From NCBI GenBank assembly GCA_963695155.1, contig CAVOGD010000003.1, forward strand, positions 310,001-374,000: a DNA stretch of 64,000 nt. The letters run 5' to 3'. Each line of letters opens with the position of its first letter. Position 1 is the first letter of the stretch. The translations under genes were made by a program, and so were the position numbers. This stretch comes from SG8-30 sp963695155 (GTDB lineage: Bacteria > Pseudomonadota > Gammaproteobacteria > Steroidobacterales > Steroidobacteraceae). Positions 9,947-19,038 of the stretch are shown piece by piece. Under the pieces are notes generated by a model. That model made no database searches. It was not told the DNA's origin and was given only the letters and a program-made list of their open reading frames with translations.

Positions 9947-10072
9947 CTTGCCAGGCATCCGCGCGCCCATCGGGCGACCGGCAGATGCTCCCCTCGGGTC
10001 TCGCTTCGTCTTGTGGCTATCCGCGAGACTGATCCCGGGTCCGGTCGCCTTACGCGACCGGCATCGAAAGCA
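9947..10072 (-). ncRNA. Candidate structured leader RNA or small RNA upstream of the terminator
   Basis: No protein is evident here. The minus strand shows consecutive hairpins: CCGGTCGC/GCGACCGG at about 10041-10061, GTCTCGC/GCGAGAC at about 9998-10029, and GCATC/GATGC enclosing CGCCC-GAT-GGGCG at about 9956-9989, directly followed by the terminator. Such an array ahead of a metal-transporter gene resembles a riboswitch or attenuator. I could not match it to cobalamin, NiCo, yybP-ykoY, SAM or 6S consensus by eye. An independent small RNA is equally possible. Confidence 0.35.
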
Positions 10073-10182
10073 ACGCTACGCCGGTCCGTCGCGCTCGGCA
10101 AGGGCCGTCGCTGCCGCCCCCCGGGACCCGCGCCCGGGCGGCGGCTGGCCGCAGGCGGGCCCCGTCCGGTGACCGTGACCTT

Positions 10183-10201
10183 CTGTCCGCCTGTTGGACA
10201 G
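10183..10201. promoter_or_regulatory. Candidate operator palindrome upstream of the IclR gene
   Basis: CTGTCC-GCCTGTT-GGACAG is a perfect 6-7-6 inverted repeat 65 bases before the IclR start. IclR proteins bind short palindromes in their own promoter regions, so autoregulation is the natural inference. It could also serve the divergent transcription toward the metal transporter. Confidence 0.45.
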
Positions 10202-10265
10202 CGCGGCAGCGGATTTCTTACACTCGTCCCGCTACAGCCCCGGCCAGCCTCAGGGACCACCCCCC

Positions 10266-11072
10266 ATGCAAGACTCGACCCGACCGATCCGCGCCCTGTT
10301 ACGCGGGCTCGACGCCCTCGCGGCCCTCAACCTGCGCGACGGCGGCACCGTGTCCGACATGGCGGCCGACATCAAGGTCCCGCGCACCACGGCCTACCGG
10401 ATCCTGGAAACGCTGTGCCTGGCGGGCTACGCGTTCCGCGACCCGGCGGATGACCGGTATCGCCTGACGGTCGAGGTCCGCCGGCTGTCCGACGGATTCG
10501 ACGATGAGGCCTGGGTGAGCCAGCTGGCGCGACCGGTGCTGCAGGAACTGTGCGCCGAGGCCGCCTGGCCCGTGTCGCTCCTGACCCTGTCGGGCACCAC
10601 GATGGTCATCCGCGAGACGACGGACCCGCACAGCCGCCTGGCGCTGGAAAAGGACACCGCCGGTACGCGACTGCCGTTGCTGACCAGTGCCGCGGGACGG
10701 GCCCACCTTGCCTGGTGCCCGGCGGCGGAGCGCGAGGCGCTGGTGGACATCCTGTCCCGCTCGTCACGCGACGAGGACGCGCTGGCCCGCAACCAGGGTG
10801 AATTGAGCCGGATCCTCAACGAGGCCCGCGAACAGGGTTATGTGTCGGCGGTTCGTGCGCGGCGCCTGGCCGACGAGGTGAGCCTGGCGGTGCCGGTCAC
10901 GCTCGAGGGCCGCATACTGGCGTGCCTGTCGCTCCGCTTTGCCGCCGCAGCCGTACCCGTCAAGACCGCCCTCGATCGCTTCCTGCCGCGGCTCCGTGCC
11001 GCAGCGGAGCGGATTCGCGTGCAGTTCGAGGCCGAGCGCCGCGAACACGCTTTGCATCGGCCCGGCGCGTGA
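10266..11072 (+). CDS. IclR-family transcriptional regulator
   Basis: 268 aa; ATG at 10266. An N-terminal winged helix (residues 9-65, with TVSDMAADIKVPRTTAYRIL as recognition region) is followed by the IclR effector-binding domain (residues 75-255, including LPLLTSAAGRAHLAW and the usual C-terminal GRILACLSL). It resembles MhpR/PcaR-like regulators of aromatic catabolism. The target is unknown; etfBA lies 190 bases downstream in the same direction. A palindrome at 10183-10201 may be its own operator. Confidence 0.85.
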   Translation: MQDSTRPIRALLRGLDALAALNLRDGGTVSDMAADIKVPRTTAYRILETLCLAGYAFRDPADDRYRLTVEVRRLSDGFDDEAWVSQLARPVLQELCAEAAWPVSLLTLSGTTMVIRETTDPHSRLALEKDTAGTRLPLLTSAAGRAHLAWCPAAEREALVDILSRSSRDEDALARNQGELSRILNEAREQGYVSAVRARRLADEVSLAVPVTLEGRILACLSLRFAAAAVPVKTALDRFLPRLRAAAERIRVQFEAERREHALHRPGA

Positions 11073-11262
11073 CAGCACCATCTGCACATATACGATCTCG
11101 ACGCAGGGATTCCCGTCACGCACACTGCCACACGCCGCCCGGTGCCGATGCAGCGCGGGAGATTCCTGGCCCCGCCGGCCGCGTGGGTCGCGCCGTGGCG
11201 TCGACGACAGCTTATGTTGAATGTCATTCTGCAGTTCTGAGGTTTATTGAGGAGCGAACCGC

Positions 11263-12011
11263 ATGCGCAAGGTCATGGTCTGCGTCAAGCGGGTGATCGA
11301 CTACAACGTGCGGGTCCGGGTCAAGCCGGACGGCACCGGGGTCGTCACCGATGGCGTGAAGATGAGCATCAACCCGTTCGACGAGATCGCACTCGAGGAG
11401 GCCCTGCGCATCAGGGAACGAGGCGAGGCGGACGAGGTGCTCGCCGTAGGCATCGGCCCGGACGATGCGCAGCAGCAATTGCGCACCGCGCTGGCGATGG
11501 GCGCTGACCGCGCCATCCTGGTCAAGCACGACGAGACCGTCGACCCGCTGGTGGCCGCCCAGGCGTTCCTGGCCCTCACCCGCAAGGAGGAGCCGCGCAT
11601 CGTCATCATGGGCAAGCAGGCGATCGACGACGACGCGAGCCAGACCGGCCCCATGCTGGCCGCCTTGTGGGACCGCCCGCAGGCGACGTTCGCATCCGCC
11701 GTCAAGACCACCGACGGCACGGCGGTCGTCACGCGTGAGGTCGATGCCGGCCTCGAGACCATCGAGGTGGACCTGCCCGCCGTGCTGACCGTGGACCTGC
11801 GGCTCAACGAGCCGCGCTACGTCAAGTTGCCCGACATCATGAAGGCGAAGAAGAAGCCGCTCGAGGTCACCGACCTCGGCGCGCTCGGGGTCGCCGCCGA
11901 CGCGCACCTCAAGGTCGTCAAGTGGGAGCCGCCGGCGCAGCGCCAGAAGGGAGTCATGGTCAAGGATGCTGCGGAACTGGTCGCGGCGCTGAAGAAGAAG
12001 GGGCTGCTGTC

Positions 12012-12015
<4 letters not shown>
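11263..12015 (+). CDS. etfB: Electron transfer flavoprotein beta subunit
   Basis: 250 aa, full length. It begins MRKVMVCVKRVIDYN and has the AMP-binding beta-subunit core (NPFDEIALEEALR, VGIGPDDAQQQLRTALAMGADRA) and the late AKKKPLEV signature. With EtfA it carries electrons from acyl-CoA and other flavin dehydrogenases to ETF-ubiquinone oxidoreductase. A GAGGAG ribosome site lies about 8 bases before ATG. The stop overlaps the etfA start (ATGA). Confidence 0.97.
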
Positions 12016-12953
<938 letters not shown>

Positions 12954-12972
12954 AGGCGCCGCTGTCAGCAAG

Positions 12973-13012
12973 AAGGCCGCGCCGGGCATATACCACCCGG
13001 CGCGGCCTCTTC
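12973..13012. terminator. Bidirectional terminator hairpin between etfA and the MAPEG gene
   Basis: A perfect 12-bp stem (12975-12986 with 12996-13007) and 9-base loop lie between two convergent genes. On the plus strand it is followed by TCTTCTC, on the minus strand by TTCTT, so it may work both ways. Confidence 0.75.
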
Positions 13013-13044
13013 TCGTCAGGTGCGGGTCGCGGCCCGCGGCGGGT

Positions 13045-13434
13045 TCAACGCCAGACCAAGTACGGCAGCGCCAGCGACAGCGCCAGGATCACGAGCCAGG
13101 TTCCCGCCGTGCCGTAGAAGCGGCCGAACGATCGCCCGGAAGCGCTCGCCAGTCCCCAGGCATGCAGCATGCGGCTGGCCAGCAGCACTGCGCCGGCCAC
13201 GTGCAGGAACGGCGCCGGCAGTCCGTTGAGTTCCGCCAGCAGCAACAGCAGCAGCGCCAGCGGCACGTACTCCACGAAGTTGCCGTGGACCCTGACCATC
13301 CTGGCCATCGCCGGCTCGGTTCCCGTGCCCAGGCTCGTGCCGTAGCGCCAGCGCGCCCGCACGACCAGCCACGACAGCCATAGCAGCAGCAGGCCGGCCG
13401 CGGCGGCGTACAGTGCGGTGATCGGTGCACTCAA
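13045..13434 (-). CDS. MAPEG-family membrane protein
   Basis: 129 aa with four predicted membrane spans. The segment VRVHGNFVEYVPLALLLLLL with R, N, E and P is the MAPEG signature, and ASRMLHAWGL follows. The family includes glutathione-dependent enzymes, but the bacterial YecN-like members have no established substrate. It is convergent with etfA and 45 bases downstream of the peroxiredoxin gene, possibly co-transcribed with it. Confidence 0.85.
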   Translation of the reverse strand: MSAPITALYAAAAGLLLLWLSWLVVRARWRYGTSLGTGTEPAMARMVRVHGNFVEYVPLALLLLLLAELNGLPAPFLHVAGAVLLASRMLHAWGLASASGRSFGRFYGTAGTWLVILALSLALPYLVWR

Positions 13435-13479
13435 GGTGCGTTTCCTCGCGCCCGGTGGTGGTTGCGCGGCAGGCGCCGT

Positions 13480-13962
13480 TCAGAGCAGGCCCAGCACGTG
13501 TTCCGCGCTGGAGACCTTGAATTCGCCCGGCGCCTCGACCTCGAGCGCCGTGACGACCCCGTTGTCGCTGACCAACGCGAAGCGCTGGCCGCGCTTGCCC
13601 ATGCCGAAGCCGGTCGCGTCCATTTCGAGTCCCAGCGCCCGCGTGAACTCGCCGTTGCCGTCGGCGGCCATGACGATGCTGTCCTCGACGCCCCCCTGCT
13701 TGCCCCAGGCGTTCATCACGAACACGTCGTTGACCGCCAGGCACACGATGCGCGCGACGCCCTTGGCCTTGATGGCCGACGCCTGTTCCACGAAGCCCGG
13801 CAGGTGGCGCGCGCTGCAGGTCGGCGTGAAGGCGCCCGGGACGGAGAACAGCACGACCTTGCCCTTGCTGAACAGGTCGCCCGTGCTGGTCTTGGTGGGC
13901 CCGTCCTTCGACATGAGGGTGAGGGTCGCGGCGGGTATCTTGTCGCCGACCTTGATGGTCAT
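13480..13962 (-). CDS. Peroxiredoxin, Prx5 (AhpE/hybrid Prx-like) type
   Basis: 160 aa. Thioredoxin fold with the Prx5 active site PGAFTPTCSARHLP, where the Cys of PTCS is the peroxidatic residue. FVMNAWGKQGGVEDSIVMAAD and FTRALGLEMDATGFGMGKR match the family. It reduces H2O2 and organic peroxides using glutathione or thioredoxin; no fused glutaredoxin is present. A GAAGGAG ribosome site sits 8 bases before ATG. The next gene in the same direction is the MAPEG protein. Confidence 0.92.
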   Translation of the reverse strand: MTIKVGDKIPAATLTLMSKDGPTKTSTGDLFSKGKVVLFSVPGAFTPTCSARHLPGFVEQASAIKAKGVARIVCLAVNDVFVMNAWGKQGGVEDSIVMAADGNGEFTRALGLEMDATGFGMGKRGQRFALVSDNGVVTALEVEAPGEFKVSSAEHVLGLL

Positions 13963-14070
13963 GATGTTGCTCCTTCGGGTAGGTGTTCTGGCTACGACGC
14001 CATCTTAACTTAGCTGCTGGCCCGCTTCAGGCCGGAACGGCCCCCGGGCTTGGCCCGGGCCTCAGACGGA

Positions 14071-14097
14071 GAACGGGGCGCCTGGGGCGCCCCGTTC
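14071..14097 (-). terminator. Terminator-like hairpin after the second TPR gene
   Basis: A 12-bp perfect stem GAACGGGGCGCC/GGCGCCCCGTTC with a 3-base loop lies 25 bases beyond the end of the TPR gene on the minus strand. The tail is T-poor (TCCGTCTG). A second stem, CCCGGGC/GCCCGGG, lies just beyond at about 14043-14060. Confidence 0.55.
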
Positions 14098-14121
14098 CGT
14101 GATCACGCGAAAGGCGGCGCG

Positions 14122-15366
14122 TCAGCCGCCGGCGATATCCCACCACAGGTCCGCGACACCCTCCAGCTGGGGGTTCTCCTTCGCGGCAGACTTGAAGTGT
14201 GTCTTCGCCTCGGAGTTCTTCTTGAGCTGTACCAGCGTGACTCCCAGCAGCATGTGCACCTGGTCGGGCCGGTCCAGCCGGCCTTTCTGCAAGGCGCGCT
14301 TGCCTGCCTCCACGGTCTTGGCATAGTCGCCCAGCGTGTAATACGACCGGGCCAGCCGCGCGTCGGGGTCGCCCGCGGCGATCGCCTTGGCCTCGCGCTC
14401 GTGTTGCGCCAGGCTGGACTTCAGGCTGGCCACCTGCTGCTTGGCGTCCTCCAGCAGGCGCTGGTTGCGGTTGTCCTTCTTGATCGCGCCGGACGCCAGG
14501 CCCTTCTCCAGCATGGCCACGGCTTCGCCCGGGCTGGACACGTCGAGGGCCGCATCGGCGTACTTGCCGTAATGTTCGCTGGACAATACGTTCGTGCGCA
14601 GGCCGAGCCGGAACAGGTTCACCATGCCGACCGCGTCATAGCCGTCGCGCTGGTACTGGCCGACGATCTGGTCGAACACGCTGGCCTTCGGTTGCACCAC
14701 CATCAGCTGGTGCAGGGCCTCCATGCGGTTTCGTTCATCCTTGAGCTCGAAGTACGACGCGTTCATCATCTCCAGCAGCTGGACCTGCAGTCGCGTCGGC
14801 TTGCCGGCGCGCCGGGCAGCCGGGTACGCCTTTTCCAGGGTCTCCGCCGCCGCGCGGTAGTTCTTGAGCTGGAACTGCAGCTGGCCCTGCAGGATCAGGT
14901 CATCGACCGTGGCCGAGCCACGCGCCCTGACCAGCCGGTCGGCCGCATCCGACGCGCGGCGCAGGTCGCCGCCCGCGTAATACGCGTCGGCCAGCGTCTT
15001 GAGCTTGTTGACCTGGTCGGCACCGCGCACACGGCCCGTGGCCAGCCGCTCCTCGATGGTCGAGGCCAGCAACGAATAATCCCTGGCGCTGCTGGCCGCC
15101 CAGATCATCAGTTCGTTGACGCCCTGCTCCTCGGCCGGCTGCAGCGAGCCCTTCGACTTCGCCTCCTTCAGCAGCCGGATGGCCTCGCTGAAGTTGCCTT
15201 TCTGGCCAGCTTCCTGCGCAGCCTGCGCCTTCTCCGCCACTTCCTGGCGCCAGCCGCCCGCCTGCTGCGCATCGGCCGGCGCCGGCATCGCCGTCGCCAG
15301 CGTAAACATCAGCGCCAGCGCCAGCGCGGCCCCGCGTCCCCGAGATTCAATGTTGCGCGTGTCCAA
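14122..15366 (-). CDS. Periplasmic TPR protein linked to TonB-ExbBD (second copy)
   Basis: 414 aa. TTG at 15366 is preferred because AGGAGA stands 8 bases upstream; an in-frame ATG at 15417 lacks a site. A signal peptide (residues 10-33, cleaved near PAPADA) is followed by TPR-like helices to the end (for example LYYTLGDYAKTVEAGKRAL-type units at about 345-375). It is a tandem paralogue of the upstream gene; both share NLFRLxL, YxxxADxAL and SPGEAxxxLExG at the same places. TPR proteins of this kind sit beside exbBD-tonB in several gammaproteobacteria and are thought to assist TonB-dependent uptake. Confidence 0.75.
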   Translation of the reverse strand: MDTRNIESRGRGAALALALMFTLATAMPAPADAQQAGGWRQEVAEKAQAAQEAGQKGNFSEAIRLLKEAKSKGSLQPAEEQGVNELMIWAASSARDYSLLASTIEERLATGRVRGADQVNKLKTLADAYYAGGDLRRASDAADRLVRARGSATVDDLILQGQLQFQLKNYRAAAETLEKAYPAARRAGKPTRLQVQLLEMMNASYFELKDERNRMEALHQLMVVQPKASVFDQIVGQYQRDGYDAVGMVNLFRLGLRTNVLSSEHYGKYADAALDVSSPGEAVAMLEKGLASGAIKKDNRNQRLLEDAKQQVASLKSSLAQHEREAKAIAAGDPDARLARSYYTLGDYAKTVEAGKRALQKGRLDRPDQVHMLLGVTLVQLKKNSEAKTHFKSAAKENPQLEGVADLWWDIAGG

Positions 15367-15462
15367 GTCTTGGCTCTCCTGCAAGTGTCCGGGAACCGGC
15401 GCGCTGCGCGCCACCACGGAAAACAGCCGAAATTTATACCAGAAACCGCCTGCCAGTTACCA

Positions 15463-16761
15463 TCACTGCGTGGCCGGCGCCGCGCCCTTGCGATCGGCGA
15501 ACGCCGTCCACAGCCCTGCAATCCTGGCCATATGGGTCCCGGGACCGGCCGCCGCCGCCGCCGCCGCAAACGCGGCCTTGGCTTCATCCTTCCGGTTCAG
15601 CTGCAGCAACGCGGCGCCCAGCAGCATGTTCGCGTCGTCCACGCGCTTCACGCCGCCCTTGGCCAGCCCGCGGCGGACCGCTTCCACCGATTGCGCCGGG
15701 TCGCCAAGGCTGAAGAAACCGAGGCCGATCTTGACGTGCACCTCGCCCGGCGTGCCCGGATTGGCGGCGGCCGCCTGGGCGTCCCTGGGCAGGTCGCGGC
15801 GGTCCCGCGCCACCGCGGTCTTCGCTTCCTGCAGGGACTGCTGGTTCGTGCCCACGTCCGGCACGATCTTCTCCTGCATGCCGAACTCCAGCGCCCGCTG
15901 CGCCTCGCCCGGGCTGCCGAGGACCAGCGCGGTGTCCGCGCACGCCATGTACTCGCCCACCGTCGCCAGCCCGGTGTCCGCCAGGATCAGCCGGAACAGG
16001 TTCATCATCACGACACGGTCGTCCTGCGTGGCGTTGCGGTACAGGGACACGATGCGCGTGTAGTAGTCGCGCTTCGGGTAGTACCTCACCAGCGCTTCCA
16101 GGTTGGCCAGCCGCTTCGCATGTTCATCGCCCTCGAAGTACACCTTGTCGAGCAGCTGGTACCAGAATTCCTTGGGCTCCTCGCCAGCCGCCACGGCCGT
16201 ATCAATCGCCTTGCCCAGGTACTTCGCACCGTTCTGTTCGTCTTCGGACTGCAGGTGCAGGCGACCGAGCGTCTCGTACTCGGCAGCCGACGCATCGGGC
16301 GTGGCGTCCACGAACGCCTGATAGTGGAACAGCGTCTTCGCCCGGTCCTTCTTGCCGTTGTACCAGGCGGCCAGCTGCTGGTTCATCGGCCCGATCTGCT
16401 CCGGTGTGGCGAATCCGCCGGCCAGGGCCTGCTCGATCGCAGCGATGAACTTCTCGTTGTCGCCGGACGCCTGCAGCGCCGCCAGCTTCCAGCTCATGAT
16501 CGCGCGCCGGTCATCGGCCGTGAGGTCATCCTGCAGCTCGAGCCTGGCGATGCCTTCCAGCGCAGCGTCCCAACGGGACGCCTGCACGTCCTTCTGCACC
16601 TTGCCGGCATTCTTGAGGAAACCCTTGCTGTACTCCGGCTTGTGCTCCGCCTGCGCGGAGTCCGCTGATTGCGCGGACGCGGGCTCGGCGCCGGCGACTG
16701 CCAGCAGCACGCTCACGACACAACTCAGCAACGCGGCACCCAATCGGGTCTTGGTCGTCAT
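15463..16761 (-). CDS. Periplasmic TPR protein linked to TonB-ExbBD (first copy)
   Basis: 432 aa from ATG 16761, with GAGGT upstream. Signal peptide residues 1-31 (cleaved near PASAQ). The mature part is all-helical TPR repeats, best seen at residues 120-210 and in the last 70 residues (KIGLGFFSLGDPAQSVEAV, MLLGAALLQLNRKDEAKAAF). It follows exbD after a strong terminator, so it may have its own promoter or depend on readthrough. The function is inferred only from neighbours. Confidence 0.78.
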   Translation of the reverse strand: MTTKTRLGAALLSCVVSVLLAVAGAEPASAQSADSAQAEHKPEYSKGFLKNAGKVQKDVQASRWDAALEGIARLELQDDLTADDRRAIMSWKLAALQASGDNEKFIAAIEQALAGGFATPEQIGPMNQQLAAWYNGKKDRAKTLFHYQAFVDATPDASAAEYETLGRLHLQSEDEQNGAKYLGKAIDTAVAAGEEPKEFWYQLLDKVYFEGDEHAKRLANLEALVRYYPKRDYYTRIVSLYRNATQDDRVVMMNLFRLILADTGLATVGEYMACADTALVLGSPGEAQRALEFGMQEKIVPDVGTNQQSLQEAKTAVARDRRDLPRDAQAAAANPGTPGEVHVKIGLGFFSLGDPAQSVEAVRRGLAKGGVKRVDDANMLLGAALLQLNRKDEAKAAFAAAAAAAGPGTHMARIAGLWTAFADRKGAAPATQ

Positions 16762-16974
16762 CGTCGGCACCTCATAGCTTGTCCGGGACGCCGGATCCCG
16801 GTCCCCGCAACAGCGGGGATTGGTTGGAACAGCCAGGATCCGAAACCCGTTCCGTTGCAACCTGTCCGTGTCTCAACTGACAGGCGCGCAGATCCATGGT
16901 TCCGCCAGGCTACCTTTAATGCATTCGTTCAGCGCAAGTTCAGCAACAGTCCGGTCCGGCATCCCCACCACAGT

Positions 16975-17007
16975 CGAAAAAAGAAGGGCCCGCGCTCGCG
17001 GGCCCTT
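16975..17007 (-). terminator. Intrinsic terminator after exbD
   Basis: On the minus strand an 11-bp perfect stem (16997-17007 with 16984-16994) with a 2-base gap at its centre is followed by TTCTTTTTT. It lies 37 bases beyond the exbD stop and separates tonB-exbB-exbD from the TPR genes. Confidence 0.85.
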
Positions 17008-17043
17008 GAGTCGTAAGGATGCTTGCTTGCCGTCCCCGCCAGC

Positions 17044-17460
17044 TCAACCGCCGGCAGGCGGCTCCGCAATGAAGCCGACCTTCATCATGCCGCCGCGCTG
17101 GAGCGCAAAGAGAACGTCCGCCACATGCTCGTAGCGCACGCGCCGGTCGGCGCGGATGTGCACTTCGGGCTGCGGATCCTTGACCGCTTCCTGCAGCACG
17201 TAGTTCAGCAGGGTATTGCGGTTGATGCCGATCTCGTTCCAGTACAGCGACCCGTCGAAGTCGATCGACAGGTTGATGTTTTCCGGCTTCGTTACGGTCG
17301 GTTGATTGGACTCGCGCGGCAGGTCGATCTTCACTGCGTGGGTCATCACCGGGATGGTGATGATGAAGATGATCAGCAGCACGAGCATGATGTCGACGAG
17401 CGGGATGACGTTCGGCTCGACCATCGGGTCGGCGCTGTCACCCCCAACCGAAATCGCCAT
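17044..17460 (-). CDS. exbD: Biopolymer transport protein ExbD
   Basis: 138 aa. A short cytoplasmic N-terminus, then one membrane span with the proton-path Asp in NVIPLVDIMLVLLIIFI (D about residue 23), then a periplasmic domain ending EVHIRADRRVRYEHVADVL. It works with ExbB to convert proton motive force into TonB movement. It begins 3 bases after exbB. Only one exbD is present, unlike the exbD1-exbD2 pair in Xanthomonas. Confidence 0.95.
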   Translation of the reverse strand: MAISVGGDSADPMVEPNVIPLVDIMLVLLIIFIITIPVMTHAVKIDLPRESNQPTVTKPENINLSIDFDGSLYWNEIGINRNTLLNYVLQEAVKDPQPEVHIRADRRVRYEHVADVLFALQRGGMMKVGFIAEPPAGG

Positions 17461-17463
17461 GAC

Positions 17464-18189
17464 TTACTTCCTTCCGGCGGCGGCCGCCGAGCCGGTCCCC
17501 ACCCGCGAGCCGGCCACCAGGGCCGCCTGCACGTCGTGCGCGAAATAGTTGACCCGTTCCATGAGCTGCTTGTTGGCGCGCAGCAGGCCGTTGAAGCCCA
17601 GCACCGCCGGCACCGCCACCGCCAGGCCGAGCGCGGTCATGATCAGCGCCTCGCCGATCGGGCCCGCGACCTTGTCCAGCGACGCCTGGCCGGCGATCGA
17701 GATGGCGATCAGCGAGTGGTAGATGCCCCACACCGTGCCGAACAGGCCGACGAACGGCGCCGTGGCGCCCACCGAAGCCAGCACGACCATGCCGTTCTGC
17801 AGGAACGAGCCCAGCATGTCGGTGCGCTTCTTGACATGCGACTCGATCCAGTCGGCCACGTCGATATTGCCGGTCATGCCGCTGGAGCTCTTCTTGTGGT
17901 GCTCGACGGCCCGCATGCCGTCTTCCGCGATGTCACGGAACGGGTTGAACTTGCCCTTGAGCTTGCCAATCCCTTCCTGGATCGAGCCGGACGACCAGAA
18001 GGTCTTCTCGGCGTCGCTGGCGACCTTCTTCAGGCTGCGCTGGTCGAGAAACTTGTTGATCATCACCCACCATGACCACAGGGACATGATGCCGAGGATG
18101 ATGAACACGCCCTTGCCGACGTAGTCGGCCTGGCCCCAGAGCGCCTGGACGCCGAACGGGTTGTCGTTCATTCCGCTTTCAAGTGCCAT
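17464..18189 (-). CDS. exbB: MotA/TolQ/ExbB proton channel family protein ExbB
   Basis: 241 aa with three membrane spans: residues 25-45 (VFIILGIMSLWSWWVMI), 130-150 and 175-195. The family core ASVGATAPFVGLFGTVWGI and GEALIMTALGLAVAVPAVLGF is present. It forms the pentameric motor around ExbD. It lies between tonB (90 bases upstream) and exbD. Confidence 0.96.
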   Translation of the reverse strand: MALESGMNDNPFGVQALWGQADYVGKGVFIILGIMSLWSWWVMINKFLDQRSLKKVASDAEKTFWSSGSIQEGIGKLKGKFNPFRDIAEDGMRAVEHHKKSSSGMTGNIDVADWIESHVKKRTDMLGSFLQNGMVVLASVGATAPFVGLFGTVWGIYHSLIAISIAGQASLDKVAGPIGEALIMTALGLAVAVPAVLGFNGLLRANKQLMERVNYFAHDVQAALVAGSRVGTGSAAAAGRK

Positions 18190-18279
18190 TCTCCGGTACC
18201 TCTAATTAAGCAAACATCCCGAGGGGCCATTGTTGTACCCGCTCGACCTGGTCCTCACCTTATCTTCTCTACCCTGCCG

Positions 18280-18924
18280 TCACTCGAGCTTGAACGTGAC
18301 CGGCAGCGTCGCCTGCGCCTCAATCGCCTGGCCGTCACGACGGCCCGGGTTGAAGGTCAGCTTCCTGATGACGCACTCCGTCGCCCCATCCAGCCGCTCG
18401 AAGCCGCTGCTCTGCGTGATCTGGATGTCACTCATTCGTCCGTCCGTGCCGATGGTGACGGTCACCACGACGCGACCCTCCTCGTTGAGGCGCCGCGAAG
18501 CGGACGGGTAACACGTGTTGAGCGCGCTGGCCAGCGACCGCGGGCTGCTCTTCATGCTGGGCGGCGTGATCTGCACCGGGCGCGCCGTCGGGGCGGCCAC
18601 GACCGGCGCCTTCTGGGTCGCACGTTCCGCCACCTTGGCGGTGATGGCCGTGGTCGGACCCGAGAAGACCGGCAGGTCGATCAGCGGCGGCGGCACGACC
18701 GGCGGCGGCCGTTCCATCGGCGGCGGCGGCGGCGGTTCGTCCAGGTCTTCCGGCGGCGGCGGCGGCGGCGGCAGGTCGACGATGCCGACGTCCTGCAGGA
18801 TCTCGAGGCCGACCCGCGTCAAGCCGCTGATCAGGGCGATGTAGAAGCCAAAATGAAGGGCGATGATCGTAACGAACACCGCCGATGCCCTGGACTTGCT
18901 GCCGCCCGAATAGACGTTCGCCAT
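18280..18924 (-). CDS. tonB: Energy transducer TonB
   Basis: 214 aa. Membrane anchor at residues 14-36 with the needed His in ALHFGFYIALISGL, a Pro-rich span at residues 50-85 (PPPPPPPEDLDEPPPPPP and a second run), and the C-terminal TonB fold (CYPSASRRLNEEGRVVVTV to the final beta strand). Its C-terminus touches the TonB box of outer-membrane receptors. The Pro region is made of GGC/CGG repeats (18680-18780), which may vary in length. First gene of the tonB-exbB-exbD operon, with a promoter candidate at 19008-19038. Confidence 0.93.
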   Translation of the reverse strand: MANVYSGGSKSRASAVFVTIIALHFGFYIALISGLTRVGLEILQDVGIVDLPPPPPPPEDLDEPPPPPPMERPPPVVPPPLIDLPVFSGPTTAITAKVAERATQKAPVVAAPTARPVQITPPSMKSSPRSLASALNTCYPSASRRLNEEGRVVVTVTIGTDGRMSDIQITQSSGFERLDGATECVIRKLTFNPGRRDGQAIEAQATLPVTFKLE

Positions 18925-19007
18925 AGTCGGATCCTGAACCCCCGCCTGCGGTGCCAGCCGATTTGAACCTGAATTGGGCCCGGCCGCGAACCGTCAGTGA
19001 TGCTTAG

Positions 19008-19038
19008 AGTATATGTCAGGCACACTCGCTCGTGTGCC
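19008..19038 (-). promoter_or_regulatory. Candidate tonB promoter with palindromic operator
   Basis: On the minus strand a TATACT -10 box (19008-19013) lies 84 bases upstream of tonB. Five bases farther upstream is the inverted repeat GGCACAC-6-GTGTGCC (19019-19038), which fills the -35 region. No good -35 hexamer is seen, so an activator or repressor bound at the palindrome is inferred. It does not look like a Fur box. Confidence 0.5.

Noticed and set aside
9947..10072. 6S RNA, tmRNA, SRP RNA or RNase P RNA
   Set aside because: None of the conserved core sequences of these RNAs is present; only generic hairpins are seen.
14050..16668. Plus-strand open frame of 872 codons
   Set aside because: Antisense to the two TPR genes; composition is typical of a GC shadow, rich in Arg, His, Gln and Leu.
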